From Maribellus sediminis (GTDB taxonomy: Bacteria; Bacteroidota; Bacteroidia; Bacteroidales; Prolixibacteraceae): a stretch of 64,000 bases of DNA. The position numbers were made by a program, and so were the translations under genes. Below are positions 35,153-43,811 of this stretch, one piece after another. Position 1 is the stretch's first letter. Every line of letters starts with the position of its first letter. The stretch covers positions 372,001 to 436,000 of the forward strand of contig NZ_WXUB01000004.1 in NCBI RefSeq assembly GCF_011799805.1. Reading direction: 5' to 3'. The notes beneath the pieces were generated by a model. The model ran no database searches, was not told the DNA's origin, and worked only from the letters and a program-made list of their open reading frames with translations.

Positions 35153-35659
35153 TTATTCAGGTCCAATGATTTCGATAAACGTTCCGTCGGGATCCTGAAC
35201 GAGTAAGAATTTTCTATTCTCACCGATCGTTGAAGGCGCTTCACTCAGAATTTTTACCTGATGTTCTTTTACACGTTTCAGTATTGGATTAATATGATTA
35301 ACGAACAAAGTGATGTACTGCATCCCGGTATCGTCGCTCATAAAATTTTGTTTGGGATGTTTCGCCTTGGTGCCCAAACTCATCAGTTTCCATTCGCTGG
35401 CCTGGTCGCTGTTTTCGAGCTTTAAAATGGTAACATCGAGTTGATAGCTATCGGTTAATCCTAGCTTCTTGCAGCTTGCTTTATCAACCGAAAACTCGCC
35501 GGTCTTTGTCATTCCAATAACATTGGTGTAAAAATCGATCGACTTTTCAAGGTCTTCAACCACTACACCAACACTGATGGCAGAACTCGAGAATTCGCTT
35601 TGTGCAAATGCATTTAAAACTACAAGGCCGATAACAAGGGTAAAAATGAATTTTTTCAT
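35153..35659 (-). CDS. exported VOC (glyoxalase-like) domain protein
   Basis: 168-aa protein with a signal peptide (MKKFIFTLVIGLVVLNAFAQ), starting at 35659; the longer frame to 35701 adds 14 residues without sense. The mature part is one VOC module: ISVGVVVEDLEKSIDFYTNVIGM, MQYITLFVNHINPILKRVKEH and LVQDPDGTFIEIIGP. VOC modules are metal-dependent lyases, dioxygenases or binding proteins; the substrate cannot be told. Export to the periplasm is less usual for this family but common in Bacteroidota. Divergent from the 135-aa gene at 35753. Confidence 0.8.
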   Translation of the reverse strand: MKKFIFTLVIGLVVLNAFAQSEFSSSAISVGVVVEDLEKSIDFYTNVIGMTKTGEFSVDKASCKKLGLTDSYQLDVTILKLENSDQASEWKLMSLGTKAKHPKQNFMSDDTGMQYITLFVNHINPILKRVKEHQVKILSEAPSTIGENRKFLLVQDPDGTFIEIIGPE

Positions 35660-35728
35660 AAGGCTAAGTTTATTTGATTTACAGGTAATGTAAATATACA
35701 CTTTTATGGGTAGTGGTTACTTAAGTTG

Positions 35729-35736
35729 TATCTTTA
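35729..35736 (+). promoter_or_regulatory. -7 box upstream of the 135-aa gene
   Basis: TATCTTTA at 35729-35736 differs by one base from TAnnTTTG and lies 17 bp before the ATG at 35753. Confidence 0.45.
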
Positions 35737-35752
35737 GAAAAAATCTAAATTC

Positions 35753-36160
35753 ATGGATTTTCCGCGTGTTAGTAACCAAAATGTAGAGGCTCTTCTCAAT
35801 CGGGAAGAAATAGTTCGACAAACAGCCGAGCAGATCATGAAAGATTTCGGAATGTTTGGTGTTGAAATCACATTCTCCGGAAACATTGATCAGGCTTATC
35901 ATGAATTGCATGAGCAATTGGTTGACCAGATCAGCACACTTATTGAACGCAATTACGACTTGTTGTTATCTGTTTTGTACCAGGTTGATATTACCGATCG
36001 TGAAATGGCAAAAGCACAGGCCGAATTACCACATTATACCCACATTGAAGTAATCGCGCACCAGGTGATTGCAAGAGATTTGAAAAAGGTCTTGCTTCGT
36101 CGTTATTTTAAAATGAAGGATGCTTCCAATGGATTTAACGATAATGAATTAATGGCATAA
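35753..36160 (+). CDS. conserved-looking cytoplasmic protein of unknown function
   Basis: 135-aa acidic soluble protein without signal or membrane segment. I do not recognise a named domain. It is predicted nearly all alpha-helical (EEIVRQTAEQIMKDFGMFG, ELHEQLVDQISTLIERNYD, HIEVIAHQVIARDLKKVLLRRYF). It has its own promoter-like box and a good terminator, so it is a monocistronic unit. Nothing in the neighbours suggests a role. Confidence 0.75.
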   Translation: MDFPRVSNQNVEALLNREEIVRQTAEQIMKDFGMFGVEITFSGNIDQAYHELHEQLVDQISTLIERNYDLLLSVLYQVDITDREMAKAQAELPHYTHIEVIAHQVIARDLKKVLLRRYFKMKDASNGFNDNELMA

Positions 36161-36162
36161 AA

Positions 36163-36183
36163 AAAGCGCCTTTCGGCGCTTTC
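36163..36183. terminator. bidirectional terminator
   Basis: AAAGCGCC (36163-36170) pairs with GGCGCTTT (36175-36182) around TTTC; A-rich on the left and T-rich on the right, serving the 135-aa gene and the convergent 149-aa gene. Confidence 0.85.
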
Positions 36184-36202
36184 GTATCTAACTTTAAGTT
36201 TC

Positions 36203-36652
36203 TTATTGTCCAAAAACATATCGAATGTTGAGTCCAAAACCGCCAAAGTGAAAATCAGTTTTTTCCACAATACTTAATGCCGGTCGCCAGTCGATACTCA
36301 ACGAAATTGGAATGGAATTAAAGGTATAGGCTAAACCAAGTTCACCAACAGCACCAAACCAAAACGGATCGTCGATTTGAATATACGGACCTACACCGGC
36401 GTACCAGTTAAAAGCCTCGCCACCAAGCGGGCGATAAATGAAATCCCAAAGTAAATCAACACCAACACCATTTCCGAATGATACGTCGGCGTGTAACCTG
36501 CTGAATTGGCCGGTACTAAAAATCCCGTCGATGGCAACATTACCTCCGGATACATCGCCAAAACGAACTCCTAATTCTTGTGCATTTGAAGCCAGGATAC
36601 TTCCCATAACAATTGCTAATACTAGCAATCCTTTTTTCATTGTGTTTTTCAT
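36203..36652 (-). CDS. small outer-membrane beta-barrel-like protein
   Basis: 149-aa exported protein with a signal peptide ending ILASNAQ. The mature part alternates hydrophobic and polar residues in strands (LGVRFGDVSGGNVAIDGIF, NWYAGVGPYIQI, WFGAVGELGLAYTF) and ends with an aromatic-rich strand (GFGLNIRYVFGQ), as in small eight-stranded outer-membrane barrels. No enzymatic residues are apparent. It is transcribed alone, facing the 135-aa gene, with a shared terminator between them. Function unknown. Confidence 0.7.
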   Translation of the reverse strand: MKNTMKKGLLVLAIVMGSILASNAQELGVRFGDVSGGNVAIDGIFSTGQFSRLHADVSFGNGVGVDLLWDFIYRPLGGEAFNWYAGVGPYIQIDDPFWFGAVGELGLAYTFNSIPISLSIDWRPALSIVEKTDFHFGGFGLNIRYVFGQ

Positions 36653-36777
36653 AATATCTAATTTATGTATGGATGTTTCGATTCAAGTTACAAAATTACT
36701 CACAATATGTTCACCTAAATAACACGATTTTTGTAAAAAGGTTTTTGTTGAAAAGTAATCTTTTGTGCAGTTTTTTC

Positions 36778-37620
36778 CTAGATGGGGCGGGCTACCATAA
36801 TTCCAATTGAGCTTTTCCCTGCCTTCAAAAAATCTTCAAGTGTGCTGTCCGAAATCACAACTTTTTCGCCGGATGAGGAGGCATGCATGAGGTGAATGCG
36901 GTTGTTTTGCTTAACGAGAATGCCAACATGAGAAATGTCAAGACCTTTAATCGAAGTACATATCCCTACAATGTCGCCGGATTTTAATTGAGCCTCGTAT
37001 TTTGCAACTTCGTCTTCAGGAATAAAAAACATCTCACGTTTGTTGATCTCCTTTTCTTTTGCCGAAAGCATCTGAACAAATTCTTTATTTCCTTCGAGTT
37101 GTTTGTAACTCCCCGGGTGCGTGCTCATAAAGTCAAGCTCAAGCGGGTATTTTGTGTGCCCGGCTGCTTCGGATACCTGCTTGATGAAACCTTGTTTTTC
37201 GTTTTCAAAAATCCAGTCGCTAAAATAATGTAGCCTGGATGGATAGCCATTTATTATGCCGTTACGATATCTTATTTTCCGGAGTTCAGCAGTAAAGTTT
37301 TTAAAGGAAGTTTTACCCGATTTTACACAACGGGCAATGGCAAGGCAATTCTCGGCATAAGTTGTACAATCCAAACCACGTAAATTCACCACCAGCTGTT
37401 CAGGTTCGCTTTCAAGTGTATGGGCCACGTAAGGTGTTCCCATTAAGAATTCTCCGGCAAGAACAACTAGTTCAGCGGTTGTTTTATCCGATTGCTTTTC
37501 AAGTTTATCGAAGATTTCGGTTAAAATCGCTTTGTCCTCTTCCTCGTAAATAATTGCATTTTGAGCGGTACAGGAAGCAGTCAGCAAAATTGAAAGCAGG
37601 AGGATAATCTGAAATCTCAT
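36778..37620 (-). CDS. DUF1460 amidase-like (NlpC/P60-type) protein
   Basis: 280-aa exported protein; the signal ends LLTASCTAQ and may be a lipoprotein signal. DUF1460 members are papain-like peptidoglycan N-acetylmuramoyl-L-alanine amidases. The cysteine in LRGLDCTTYAENCLA (about residue 87) is the likely nucleophile and the histidine in GLDISHVGILV (about 230) its partner; HLMHASS follows. It is last in a three-gene minus-strand run with the SDR and two-domain VOC genes (6-bp gap to the VOC stop). A role in cell-wall recycling is inferred from the family. Confidence 0.85.
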   Translation of the reverse strand: MRFQIILLLSILLTASCTAQNAIIYEEEDKAILTEIFDKLEKQSDKTTAELVVLAGEFLMGTPYVAHTLESEPEQLVVNLRGLDCTTYAENCLAIARCVKSGKTSFKNFTAELRKIRYRNGIINGYPSRLHYFSDWIFENEKQGFIKQVSEAAGHTKYPLELDFMSTHPGSYKQLEGNKEFVQMLSAKEKEINKREMFFIPEDEVAKYEAQLKSGDIVGICTSIKGLDISHVGILVKQNNRIHLMHASSSGEKVVISDSTLEDFLKAGKSSIGIMVARPI

Positions 37621-37626
37621 CGGATT

Positions 37627-38700
37627 TTATTTTTTGTCTTTTACACGCATAAAACGGAAAAGTTTCATGATGTAATTTGGCAGCGGCCGGTGACCACGTT
37701 TTCGGAGGTCGATGTACCATCCTATTTTTTTCAGAATAGGAATTTTATGCGTTTCCACAAATTCGATAAGTGTACCCTCCGGTGCCTGTATGTAGGCAAA
37801 ATTACCGGCAGCTTCGCCCATATCGAACGATTCCATTGCTTTAGCGCTGTCAACCGTAAACGGGTGGCCCATGTTTTTTGCTTTTTCACGGAAGCCATCC
37901 ATCCCGTTAATGTCGAAACAAAGGTGGATAAAGCCCGGATCTCCCCAAATTCGGCCTTCGTAAATATCACGGCCTTCGTAATCAATCGCTTCAATCAGTT
38001 CGATTACCGACTGACCAAAGAACGGACTAAATGCACCGCCTTTTACATCGGAATGTTTCAGTAATACACGTCGAAATTTGTGATCGCCTCCCGGCAGTCC
38101 TTTCAGATCTTCGAAAACACCGGTTTTATCGTATACAATTTGGTCGTACTGCAGAATCTCCTGGTAAATGGGCAGACTGTCTTCCATATTCTTAACGCCG
38201 ATCAAGGCACCAAGAATTCCTCCGCTTACCGATTTCTCTTTTTTACGAAATACGCTCTTCTGATTTTTGATCTCCCACATATTCCCGTAAATATCCTTCA
38301 TGTAGAAATGATCGTTACCGGCAGGATCTTTTGTAACAGGAGTAAGGATGTTCAAGCCTGAATCGGTGAATGTTTTATGCGCTTTGGCAACATTCTTGGT
38401 TTTAATCTTTCCAATGTTGATTCCCAGGTCGCCCAGCTGAATTTCAAAGGGGCAGGGGACAGGTTTTTTCCCGGTGTGCTGCCAGATCTCAAAACCACCG
38501 CCACCTTGCATGTTAAGTGCCAGTACTGCGTGACGACTTCTGGGTTTACCATCGGTATGTGCCAGCATCAGTTCAGCAGTCGCTTCTTCTTCAAACATTC
38601 TGATATCCATAGAGAAATGCTCGCGGTACCATTTCCAGGCTTCGTGTACATTTTCTACGCCTACTCCAAGTTGCTGTATTCCATTGATGTGATTCGTCAT
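37627..38700 (-). CDS. two-domain VOC family protein
   Basis: 357-aa cytoplasmic protein with two tandem VOC modules (about 1-150 and 160-320), an arrangement like 4-hydroxyphenylpyruvate dioxygenase and extradiol dioxygenases. First module: INGIQQLGVGVENVHEAWKW and DPAGNDHFYMKDIYGNMWEI; second: GALIGVKNMEDSLPIYQEIL, GFIHLCFDINGMDGFREKA and IQAPEGTLIEFVETH. Histidine and glutamate at the ends of the beta strands could bind metal. The substrate is unknown. It lies between an SDR (21 bp upstream) and DUF1460 (6 bp downstream), so it may act with the SDR in one small pathway. Confidence 0.8.
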   Translation of the reverse strand: MTNHINGIQQLGVGVENVHEAWKWYREHFSMDIRMFEEEATAELMLAHTDGKPRSRHAVLALNMQGGGGFEIWQHTGKKPVPCPFEIQLGDLGINIGKIKTKNVAKAHKTFTDSGLNILTPVTKDPAGNDHFYMKDIYGNMWEIKNQKSVFRKKEKSVSGGILGALIGVKNMEDSLPIYQEILQYDQIVYDKTGVFEDLKGLPGGDHKFRRVLLKHSDVKGGAFSPFFGQSVIELIEAIDYEGRDIYEGRIWGDPGFIHLCFDINGMDGFREKAKNMGHPFTVDSAKAMESFDMGEAAGNFAYIQAPEGTLIEFVETHKIPILKKIGWYIDLRKRGHRPLPNYIMKLFRFMRVKDKK

Positions 38701-38721
38701 CTTTAGTCCTTAATTTTGAAA

Positions 38722-39516
38722 TTACATTGGTTTAACTCGTGATGCGAGATGGTAATATATAGCAGGAATAAACCTGCGTATATGTACCATAACTTTATCT
38801 TTCTTTCCTACAAGAATTTCTTTTTTATCCTTTTTCAACTTCTTGCAAATAATTCGGGCACAAACATCGGCCGGCATTCCATTTGCCTGGTTGTCATCTA
38901 ATTTTCCGTGCGCTTTCCCTTCTTTATCAACGGCGTTCACCGAAATATTAGTATTTATAAACCCGGGAATGATCATCGAAACCTTTATGTTATTCGCCTT
39001 GTTTTCGGCCAGTAAACTCTCGAAAAAACCATGCAGTGCATGTTTCGATGCCGAATACGACGACCGGTACGGAAATCCGAATTTTCCGACCAGGCTCGAC
39101 GTTGCAGCTAAATGCCCGCCACCGTTTTTAATCATTTCGGGCAGAACAAGTTTTGTTAAAGCAATCGTTCCGAAATAATTTACCTCGAAAAGCTTACGAT
39201 CTACAAACAAAGGAGTTTCACTTACCAGTGCACGTTGACTGATTCCTCCAAAATTATAGAGAGCATCTGTTTTAAGACCGGATTTTTGTATTTTTTTGAA
39301 GGCAGCTTCGATTGAATCAGTGTCGCCCAGATCGAAAGGCGCAACAGTGACTTTGCAGTTATTTTGTTCGCAGTTTACTTTTACTTCGTGAAGTGCCTCC
39401 TCGTTACGGCCTGAAAGGATCAGGTGACCGGCTTCCTTTGAAAGTTCAATAGCAACCGCTTTTCCAATACCCGAAGTTGCTCCGGTGATCCATATGGTTT
39501 TCCCTTTAAATTGCAT
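38722..39516 (-). CDS. short-chain dehydrogenase/reductase
   Basis: 264-aa classical SDR. It has the NAD(P)-binding TGATSGIGKAVA near the N-terminus, the structural NFGG in place of NNAG, and the catalytic Tyr-Lys in YSASKHALHGF with the serine in AATSSLVGKFG. The NADP preference cannot be fixed, although the R after SG (LSGRNEE) favours NADPH. It resembles the DHRS7-like branch used on lipids and steroids. First gene of the run SDR-VOC-DUF1460. Confidence 0.9.
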   Translation of the reverse strand: MQFKGKTIWITGATSGIGKAVAIELSKEAGHLILSGRNEEALHEVKVNCEQNNCKVTVAPFDLGDTDSIEAAFKKIQKSGLKTDALYNFGGISQRALVSETPLFVDRKLFEVNYFGTIALTKLVLPEMIKNGGGHLAATSSLVGKFGFPYRSSYSASKHALHGFFESLLAENKANNIKVSMIIPGFINTNISVNAVDKEGKAHGKLDDNQANGMPADVCARIICKKLKKDKKEILVGKKDKVMVHIRRFIPAIYYHLASRVKPM

Positions 39517-39591
39517 CGTATTTTTGCAGAAAGCACGAAGATAATAGAATATTTAAGGGAGGAAACAAATCAAGCTTCAAAATTTACGCGA

Positions 39592-41040
39592 TCAGGATTG
39601 TTCCTTTTTTTCGGGGAATATTAAACTGAAGATGACTGCCAGCGAGAAGGCCAGTACATAGCTTGCCAAACGTTCCGAGATTCCAGTAGCATCAAGCAAC
39701 CAGGTCTTCCAGACAACCGCTGAAATGGTTCCTGTGATCAGGCTGGCAAAAACACCGGCCCGCGAAAGACGTTTCCAGAAAATAAGCAGAACAATGGCAG
39801 GGCCAAAAGATGCCCCGATACCGCTCCAGGCATAAGAAACTAATCCGTAAACCGTGTCTTCCATGGTAATGGCCAAAATAAAGCCGACAAGACCAACGGC
39901 CAGAGTCAGGATTTTATTCAGGAAAAGCATTCTTTTTTCCTCGATTTTCTTTTTTGTAATATGCAGGTAAAAATCTTCAGTCATCGACGAAGAAACTACC
40001 ATTAATTGCGACGATGCGGTTGACATCATGGCTGAAACCGCGCCGGATAAAAGAATACCGGCAAGAATTGGATTGAGCAAAGTCATTACCATAATGGGCA
40101 TAATTTTTTCAGAATCGGCTGCAACACTTGAAGCTGCTTCACCCAGCAAACCTCCCTGCACCAAACGATAACCGATAATTCCGATCAGAAATGCGCCGGT
40201 ATAGGCCAAAAGTGTCCAGGCGATTGCCAGCCAACGGCTTTGTTGAGTTTCCTTGTTGCTGCGCATGGCCATCATTCTGGTAAGTAATTGTGGCTGGCCG
40301 GTGTAACCAAATGCCCAGCTCAATCCGTTCAGTATCAATAATCCGCCGGTGGCTTGTTTTACGGTGCCGATATTTAGCGGAACGGTGTAATTGGCCTGTG
40401 CTATAGCTTCTGCAATGTGGATATTATTTGTGGCAGCAATTCCCAGTGCAATAATTGGGAGTGCAACGCAGGTTATTACCATTAAAACCGCCTGAAATGC
40501 GTCGGTAGCAACTACGGTTATAAAACCTCCGAGCATGGTGTACAAGGTCACGAGCGACGAGCCGATTACCATTCCCCAGAAAGGATCGATTTTGAACGTG
40601 TCGTTAAATATTTTTCCTGCTCCGCTGAACTGCGCTGCAATGTAGAGTACAAAAAAGAAAATGATGATCAGCGACGAGAGTATTCCGAAACTTCGTTGCG
40701 TTCCTTTAAATTTTGCCGAGAATAACCCGGGGACTGTCAAAGCTCCCGTTTTTTCAGTAAGTTTTTGAAGTGGCTCAGCCAGAAAGATCCAGAGGAATAA
40801 AATTCCTGAAACACAACCAAGTGCCACCCAAATAGCAGCCATTCCTTCGGCATAAGCCAGACCGGTTAGCCCGAGTAGTAACCATGCCGATTCTCCGGTA
40901 GCCCGTTCTGATAAAGCCAGTGAAAAACCTGATATTTTTTTCCCTCCGAGTACAAAATCGTCGTTGGTTTTTGAACGACGCGCCGAATAAGTAACAATTC
41001 CGATGAGAATGACGATGTAGGCAATAAAAACGGTGATCAT
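39592..41040 (-). CDS. putP: sodium/proline symporter
   Basis: 482-aa inner-membrane SSS-family transporter with about 13 helices. The order YSARRSKTNDDFVLGGKKISGFSLALS, ESAWLLLGLTGLAYAEGM, YVALG-like helices, AQFSGAGKIFNDTF and TLLNPILAGILLSGAVSAMMSTASSQLMV (the sodium-site helix 8 motif) matches PutP throughout. Proline uptake is the likely function; other amino acids cannot be excluded. Single minus-strand gene, 126 bp from the YitT gene. Confidence 0.88.
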   Translation of the reverse strand: MITVFIAYIVILIGIVTYSARRSKTNDDFVLGGKKISGFSLALSERATGESAWLLLGLTGLAYAEGMAAIWVALGCVSGILFLWIFLAEPLQKLTEKTGALTVPGLFSAKFKGTQRSFGILSSLIIIFFFVLYIAAQFSGAGKIFNDTFKIDPFWGMVIGSSLVTLYTMLGGFITVVATDAFQAVLMVITCVALPIIALGIAATNNIHIAEAIAQANYTVPLNIGTVKQATGGLLILNGLSWAFGYTGQPQLLTRMMAMRSNKETQQSRWLAIAWTLLAYTGAFLIGIIGYRLVQGGLLGEAASSVAADSEKIMPIMVMTLLNPILAGILLSGAVSAMMSTASSQLMVVSSSMTEDFYLHITKKKIEEKRMLFLNKILTLAVGLVGFILAITMEDTVYGLVSYAWSGIGASFGPAIVLLIFWKRLSRAGVFASLITGTISAVVWKTWLLDATGISERLASYVLAFSLAVIFSLIFPEKKEQS

Positions 41041-41166
41041 ACTTCAGTGATGGTTTTGTTGAAAGCCACTAAAGATAGAAAGAATCCGTTAGGATGCAAC
41101 CCGGATCAGCCTGCCTGTTTAACAATTTTCAAAGTAATAACACGAGCCTTGGTTTGTGAAATTCGC

Positions 41167-42081
41167 TTATTGGTTCAGGCTTTGAAAACCTTCTCCCAAA
41201 ATTTCTTTCGTATCCATTACGGTTATAAAAGCGTCGGGATCGATGGTACTAATGTATTCTTTTAAAACAGCCACCTCGCGCCGGCTAACCACTGTATAAA
41301 TAATTCTCTTTTCCTCGCCGGTATACAGGCCTTCTCCGCTCAGGTATGTTCCTCCGCGATCGAGGTCACTTAAGATTTTGTTCTTAATCAGTTCATGTTG
41401 TTTTGAAATGATCAGCAGAGCTTTATTGTAATCGGCTCCCTCGAGGGTAATGTCGATAACTTTTCCAACGATATAAATGACTATCCACGAGTAGAGAGGA
41501 ATGGCCCAGTCGCCAAAAGCAAACAAGCCAAACAACACGATCACTGAATCGACATAAATTATTAAGCGGCCGATTTGAATGTGGGTGTATTTTGCAATGA
41601 TCATGGCAATAATATCGGAGCCACCCGAAGTAGCGCGTGATTTGAAAATAAGCCCCAGTCCGAATCCTGCCAGTACCCCGGCAAAAATTACTGATAGTAG
41701 CACATCGTTAACAAGAGGCATATCAGCCGGCACCGGACGCAAAAAGGTGATCAGGTCGGTAAATACTGCAGTCAAAACCGAGCCAAAAATGGTTTTTACG
41801 CCAAAACGTGGTCCCAGAATTTTTATTCCGGCGATGATCAATGGAATATCCAGCAAAAGCGCAAAGAATCCGATAGGAATTCCATCGGGCCAAAACGAAA
41901 ATACACCTTTGGTGAGGTAGTGTACAACGATGGAAATACCGTAAACACCACCCGGCACGATTTTGTGCGGTGTTATGAAGAACACAAACGAAGCTGCCAG
42001 GATAAATGATCCGGTGATAATGAAGGCATAATCAATTAGCCATTTCTTGCTGAAAATCTTGTCTTTAGTTAAGAAAGCCAT
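41167..42081 (-). CDS. YitT family membrane protein (DUF161 + DUF2179)
   Basis: 304-aa inner-membrane protein. Residues 1-210 hold about five or six helices of the YitT/DUF161 domain (GSFILAASFVFFITPHKIVPGGVYGIS, SRATSGGSDIIAMIIAKYT); the C-terminal ~85 residues are the soluble DUF2179 domain (GGTYLSGEGLYTGEEKRIIYTVVSRRE), a GlnB-like ligand-binding fold. The physiological role is unclear in the family. Followed upstream by a 211-bp repeat-rich intergenic region. Confidence 0.85.
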   Translation of the reverse strand: MAFLTKDKIFSKKWLIDYAFIITGSFILAASFVFFITPHKIVPGGVYGISIVVHYLTKGVFSFWPDGIPIGFFALLLDIPLIIAGIKILGPRFGVKTIFGSVLTAVFTDLITFLRPVPADMPLVNDVLLSVIFAGVLAGFGLGLIFKSRATSGGSDIIAMIIAKYTHIQIGRLIIYVDSVIVLFGLFAFGDWAIPLYSWIVIYIVGKVIDITLEGADYNKALLIISKQHELIKNKILSDLDRGGTYLSGEGLYTGEEKRIIYTVVSRREVAVLKEYISTIDPDAFITVMDTKEILGEGFQSLNQ

Positions 42082-42292
42082 GTCGTCAGAATTTTCAGCA
42101 AAAGACTAAAAATTGTTGGATATAAAACGTGATTGTTATCAGCGAATTCGTATTGGGAGTTCAGAGTTTAAAGTTCAGGGGTCAGAGTTTTTAGTCTCAG
42201 TCTCAGTTTCCAGTCGCAGTTTCCGGAAAATTTAAGCATTACAGCATTTACGCATAAAAGCATTCCTCCGATCCTTCAATCCTTCAGCATTC
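42082..42292. repeat. intergenic repeat module A (copy behind the tonB-like gene)
   Basis: 211 bp holding GACT/CAGTCTCAG-type short repeats (42193-42224) and ATTGAAGG-type repeats (42260-42292, read on minus). The stretch 42257-42285 is, as reverse complement, 28 of 29 identical to 51769-51797. The module starts immediately after the TAG of the tonB-like gene. No coding or tRNA content. Confidence 0.6.
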
Positions 42293-43378
42293 CTAATCCA
42301 GAACAAAACGATAAGTGATGGTTCCCTGCTGGAATGCCGGAGCATTGTTGTTGACGTTGAATTTAGCTTTTAATGCTGCTTCTTCGGCTGCCTTGTGAAA
42401 ACGTTCATCCGAAATTGTTGTTCCCGGTGCACCGGCATCAGCATTCGTTACATTACCATTTCTGTCCACTGTAATTCGCACTACTACAGTACCGGCATCG
42501 TCACCCGGGTATTTGGGTTTTGGCCAGCTACCTCTAGCCGAACGGCCGTTCAGATCATAAGAAGGACCTGTTCCCTGGTTGCCACTTCCGCTGCCGCCTT
42601 GTCCGTATTGGTTGGCATTCGGATCGCCGGTAGGTACGCCTTGGTTTCCGCCCGGAAAAGTAACTCCCTGGCTTTTTCCATCACCGCTACCGGTTCCGCC
42701 GCTGCCATTGCCACTATTGGCAAATGCTCCCTGGGTTCGCGAATTGATTTCACTTATTTTGCGTTGCTCTTCTTCGCGTTGCTTCCGCTCAGCCTCTTCA
42801 CGTGCTTTCCGTTCTGCTTCGGCCTTGGCTTTTGCTTCCGCTTCGGCTTTTGCTTTTGCCTCTGCCTCCGCTTTTCTCTTCGCTTCAGCATCAGCCAGTA
42901 CCTTTGCCTGAGCCTCTTCTGCCTGTTTTTTCTTTAAGGCTTCCTGTTCTTTTTTGCGTTGTTCTGCTAATTCTTCCTGCTTTTTGCGATCCGCTTCTTC
43001 CCGTTTCTTTTTTTCAGCCGCATCAATAGCCGCGGTTTTTTCGTAATCCTGGGTCATGGTCACTTCTTTGGCCGGCTCTGGTTTCGATTGCTGAGCAGGC
43101 GGAGGTGTTGTTTGAGCAGGTGGCGTTGAAGCTTTTGGCTCTTGTTTTTGTGGAGGTGAAGGAGGAGTTTGCTGTTGTTGGCGACGTGCAGGTGCCGGTT
43201 CACGATCGCCCAGACCATTGTCGGTATTGCCAAAGTTCACAAGAATACCTTCTTCACCCGGTAAAGGTAGTGGGGTGAAAAATCCAAAAATCAGTAAAAG
43301 GATCAATACGATCGCGTGAAATATGATCGTTCCGACAAGTCCTTTTTTCTTTTCGCTATAGTATTCTGTTTCCTTCAT
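42293..43378 (-). CDS. TonB/TolA-like energy transducer
   Basis: 361-aa periplasm-spanning protein with one N-terminal membrane helix (GTIIFHAIVLILLLIFGFF, about residues 15-34). A Pro/Gln-rich stretch (about 60-105) is followed by a long charged Ala-Glu-Lys helix (about 115-215, repeated KAEAEAKA units) of the TolA type, a Gly/Asn-rich linker and a C-terminal TonB domain (KYPGDDAGTVVVRITVDRNGNV, AALKAKFNV, GTITYRFVLD). With ExbB and ExbD upstream it forms a proton-driven complex that powers outer-membrane receptors such as the SusC protein, or Tol-like envelope work. It lies 16 bp after exbD. Confidence 0.88.
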   Translation of the reverse strand: MKETEYYSEKKKGLVGTIIFHAIVLILLLIFGFFTPLPLPGEEGILVNFGNTDNGLGDREPAPARRQQQQTPPSPPQKQEPKASTPPAQTTPPPAQQSKPEPAKEVTMTQDYEKTAAIDAAEKKKREEADRKKQEELAEQRKKEQEALKKKQAEEAQAKVLADAEAKRKAEAEAKAKAEAEAKAKAEAERKAREEAERKQREEEQRKISEINSRTQGAFANSGNGSGGTGSGDGKSQGVTFPGGNQGVPTGDPNANQYGQGGSGSGNQGTGPSYDLNGRSARGSWPKPKYPGDDAGTVVVRITVDRNGNVTNADAGAPGTTISDERFHKAAEEAALKAKFNVNNNAPAFQQGTITYRFVLD

Positions 43379-43394
43379 AAATATCCGCTTGCAA

Positions 43395-43802
43395 CTATTC
43401 CGGCGATGTGGCGGCTATCATTTTATACTTATTCTTGCGGCAGATGTTCATTATTTTTACCACTTCTTCCCAATCAACCGATTTATCGGCATGCAGCGAA
43501 ATATAAATGTCGTCGTTTCCAACGCCATATTTGTTTCGCAGGAAAGGCTCGATTTCGCGGAATTGAACACGTTTCAAACTTCCGTCATCGTTAATGTAAT
43601 ATTTCAGATCTTTTGTGATTGAAATGGTGGTGATGGGTTTGGCTGCAGTTTGATTGTTACTTTGCGGAAGCAGCAACTTCAGCGCGTTTGGCGCGATTAA
43701 AGTCGATGTCACCATAAAGAAAATCAACAATAAAAAAACAATGTCGGTCATCGACGACATGCTAAAAGCTGCATTTATTTTATTTCGTTTTTTTAATGCC
43801 AT
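43395..43802 (-). CDS. ExbD/TolR family biopolymer transport protein
   Basis: 135-aa protein with one N-terminal membrane helix (TDIVFLLLIFFMVTSTLI) that carries the conserved aspartate in SSMTDIVFLLLIFF, the proton-path residue of ExbD/TolR. The periplasmic part (ITTISITKDLKYYINDDG, ISLHADKSVDWEEVVKIM) is a short alpha/beta domain. It is the second gene of the ExbB-ExbD-TonB operon: 9 bp after exbB and 16 bp before the tonB-like gene. Confidence 0.93.
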   Translation of the reverse strand: MALKKRNKINAAFSMSSMTDIVFLLLIFFMVTSTLIAPNALKLLLPQSNNQTAAKPITTISITKDLKYYINDDGSLKRVQFREIEPFLRNKYGVGNDDIYISLHADKSVDWEEVVKIMNICRKNKYKMIAATSPE

Positions 43803-43811
43803 ACTTCGGTT

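Noticed and set aside
42395-42937. 180-codon + strand ORF opposite the tonB-like gene
   Set aside because: It is the complement of the Ala-Glu-Lys repeat coding region and yields low-complexity Phe/Cys/Ser sequence.
42770-43000. Tandem DNA repeat in the tonB-like gene
   Set aside because: The repetition comes from coding an alanine-glutamate-lysine helix of TolA type and is explained by the protein.
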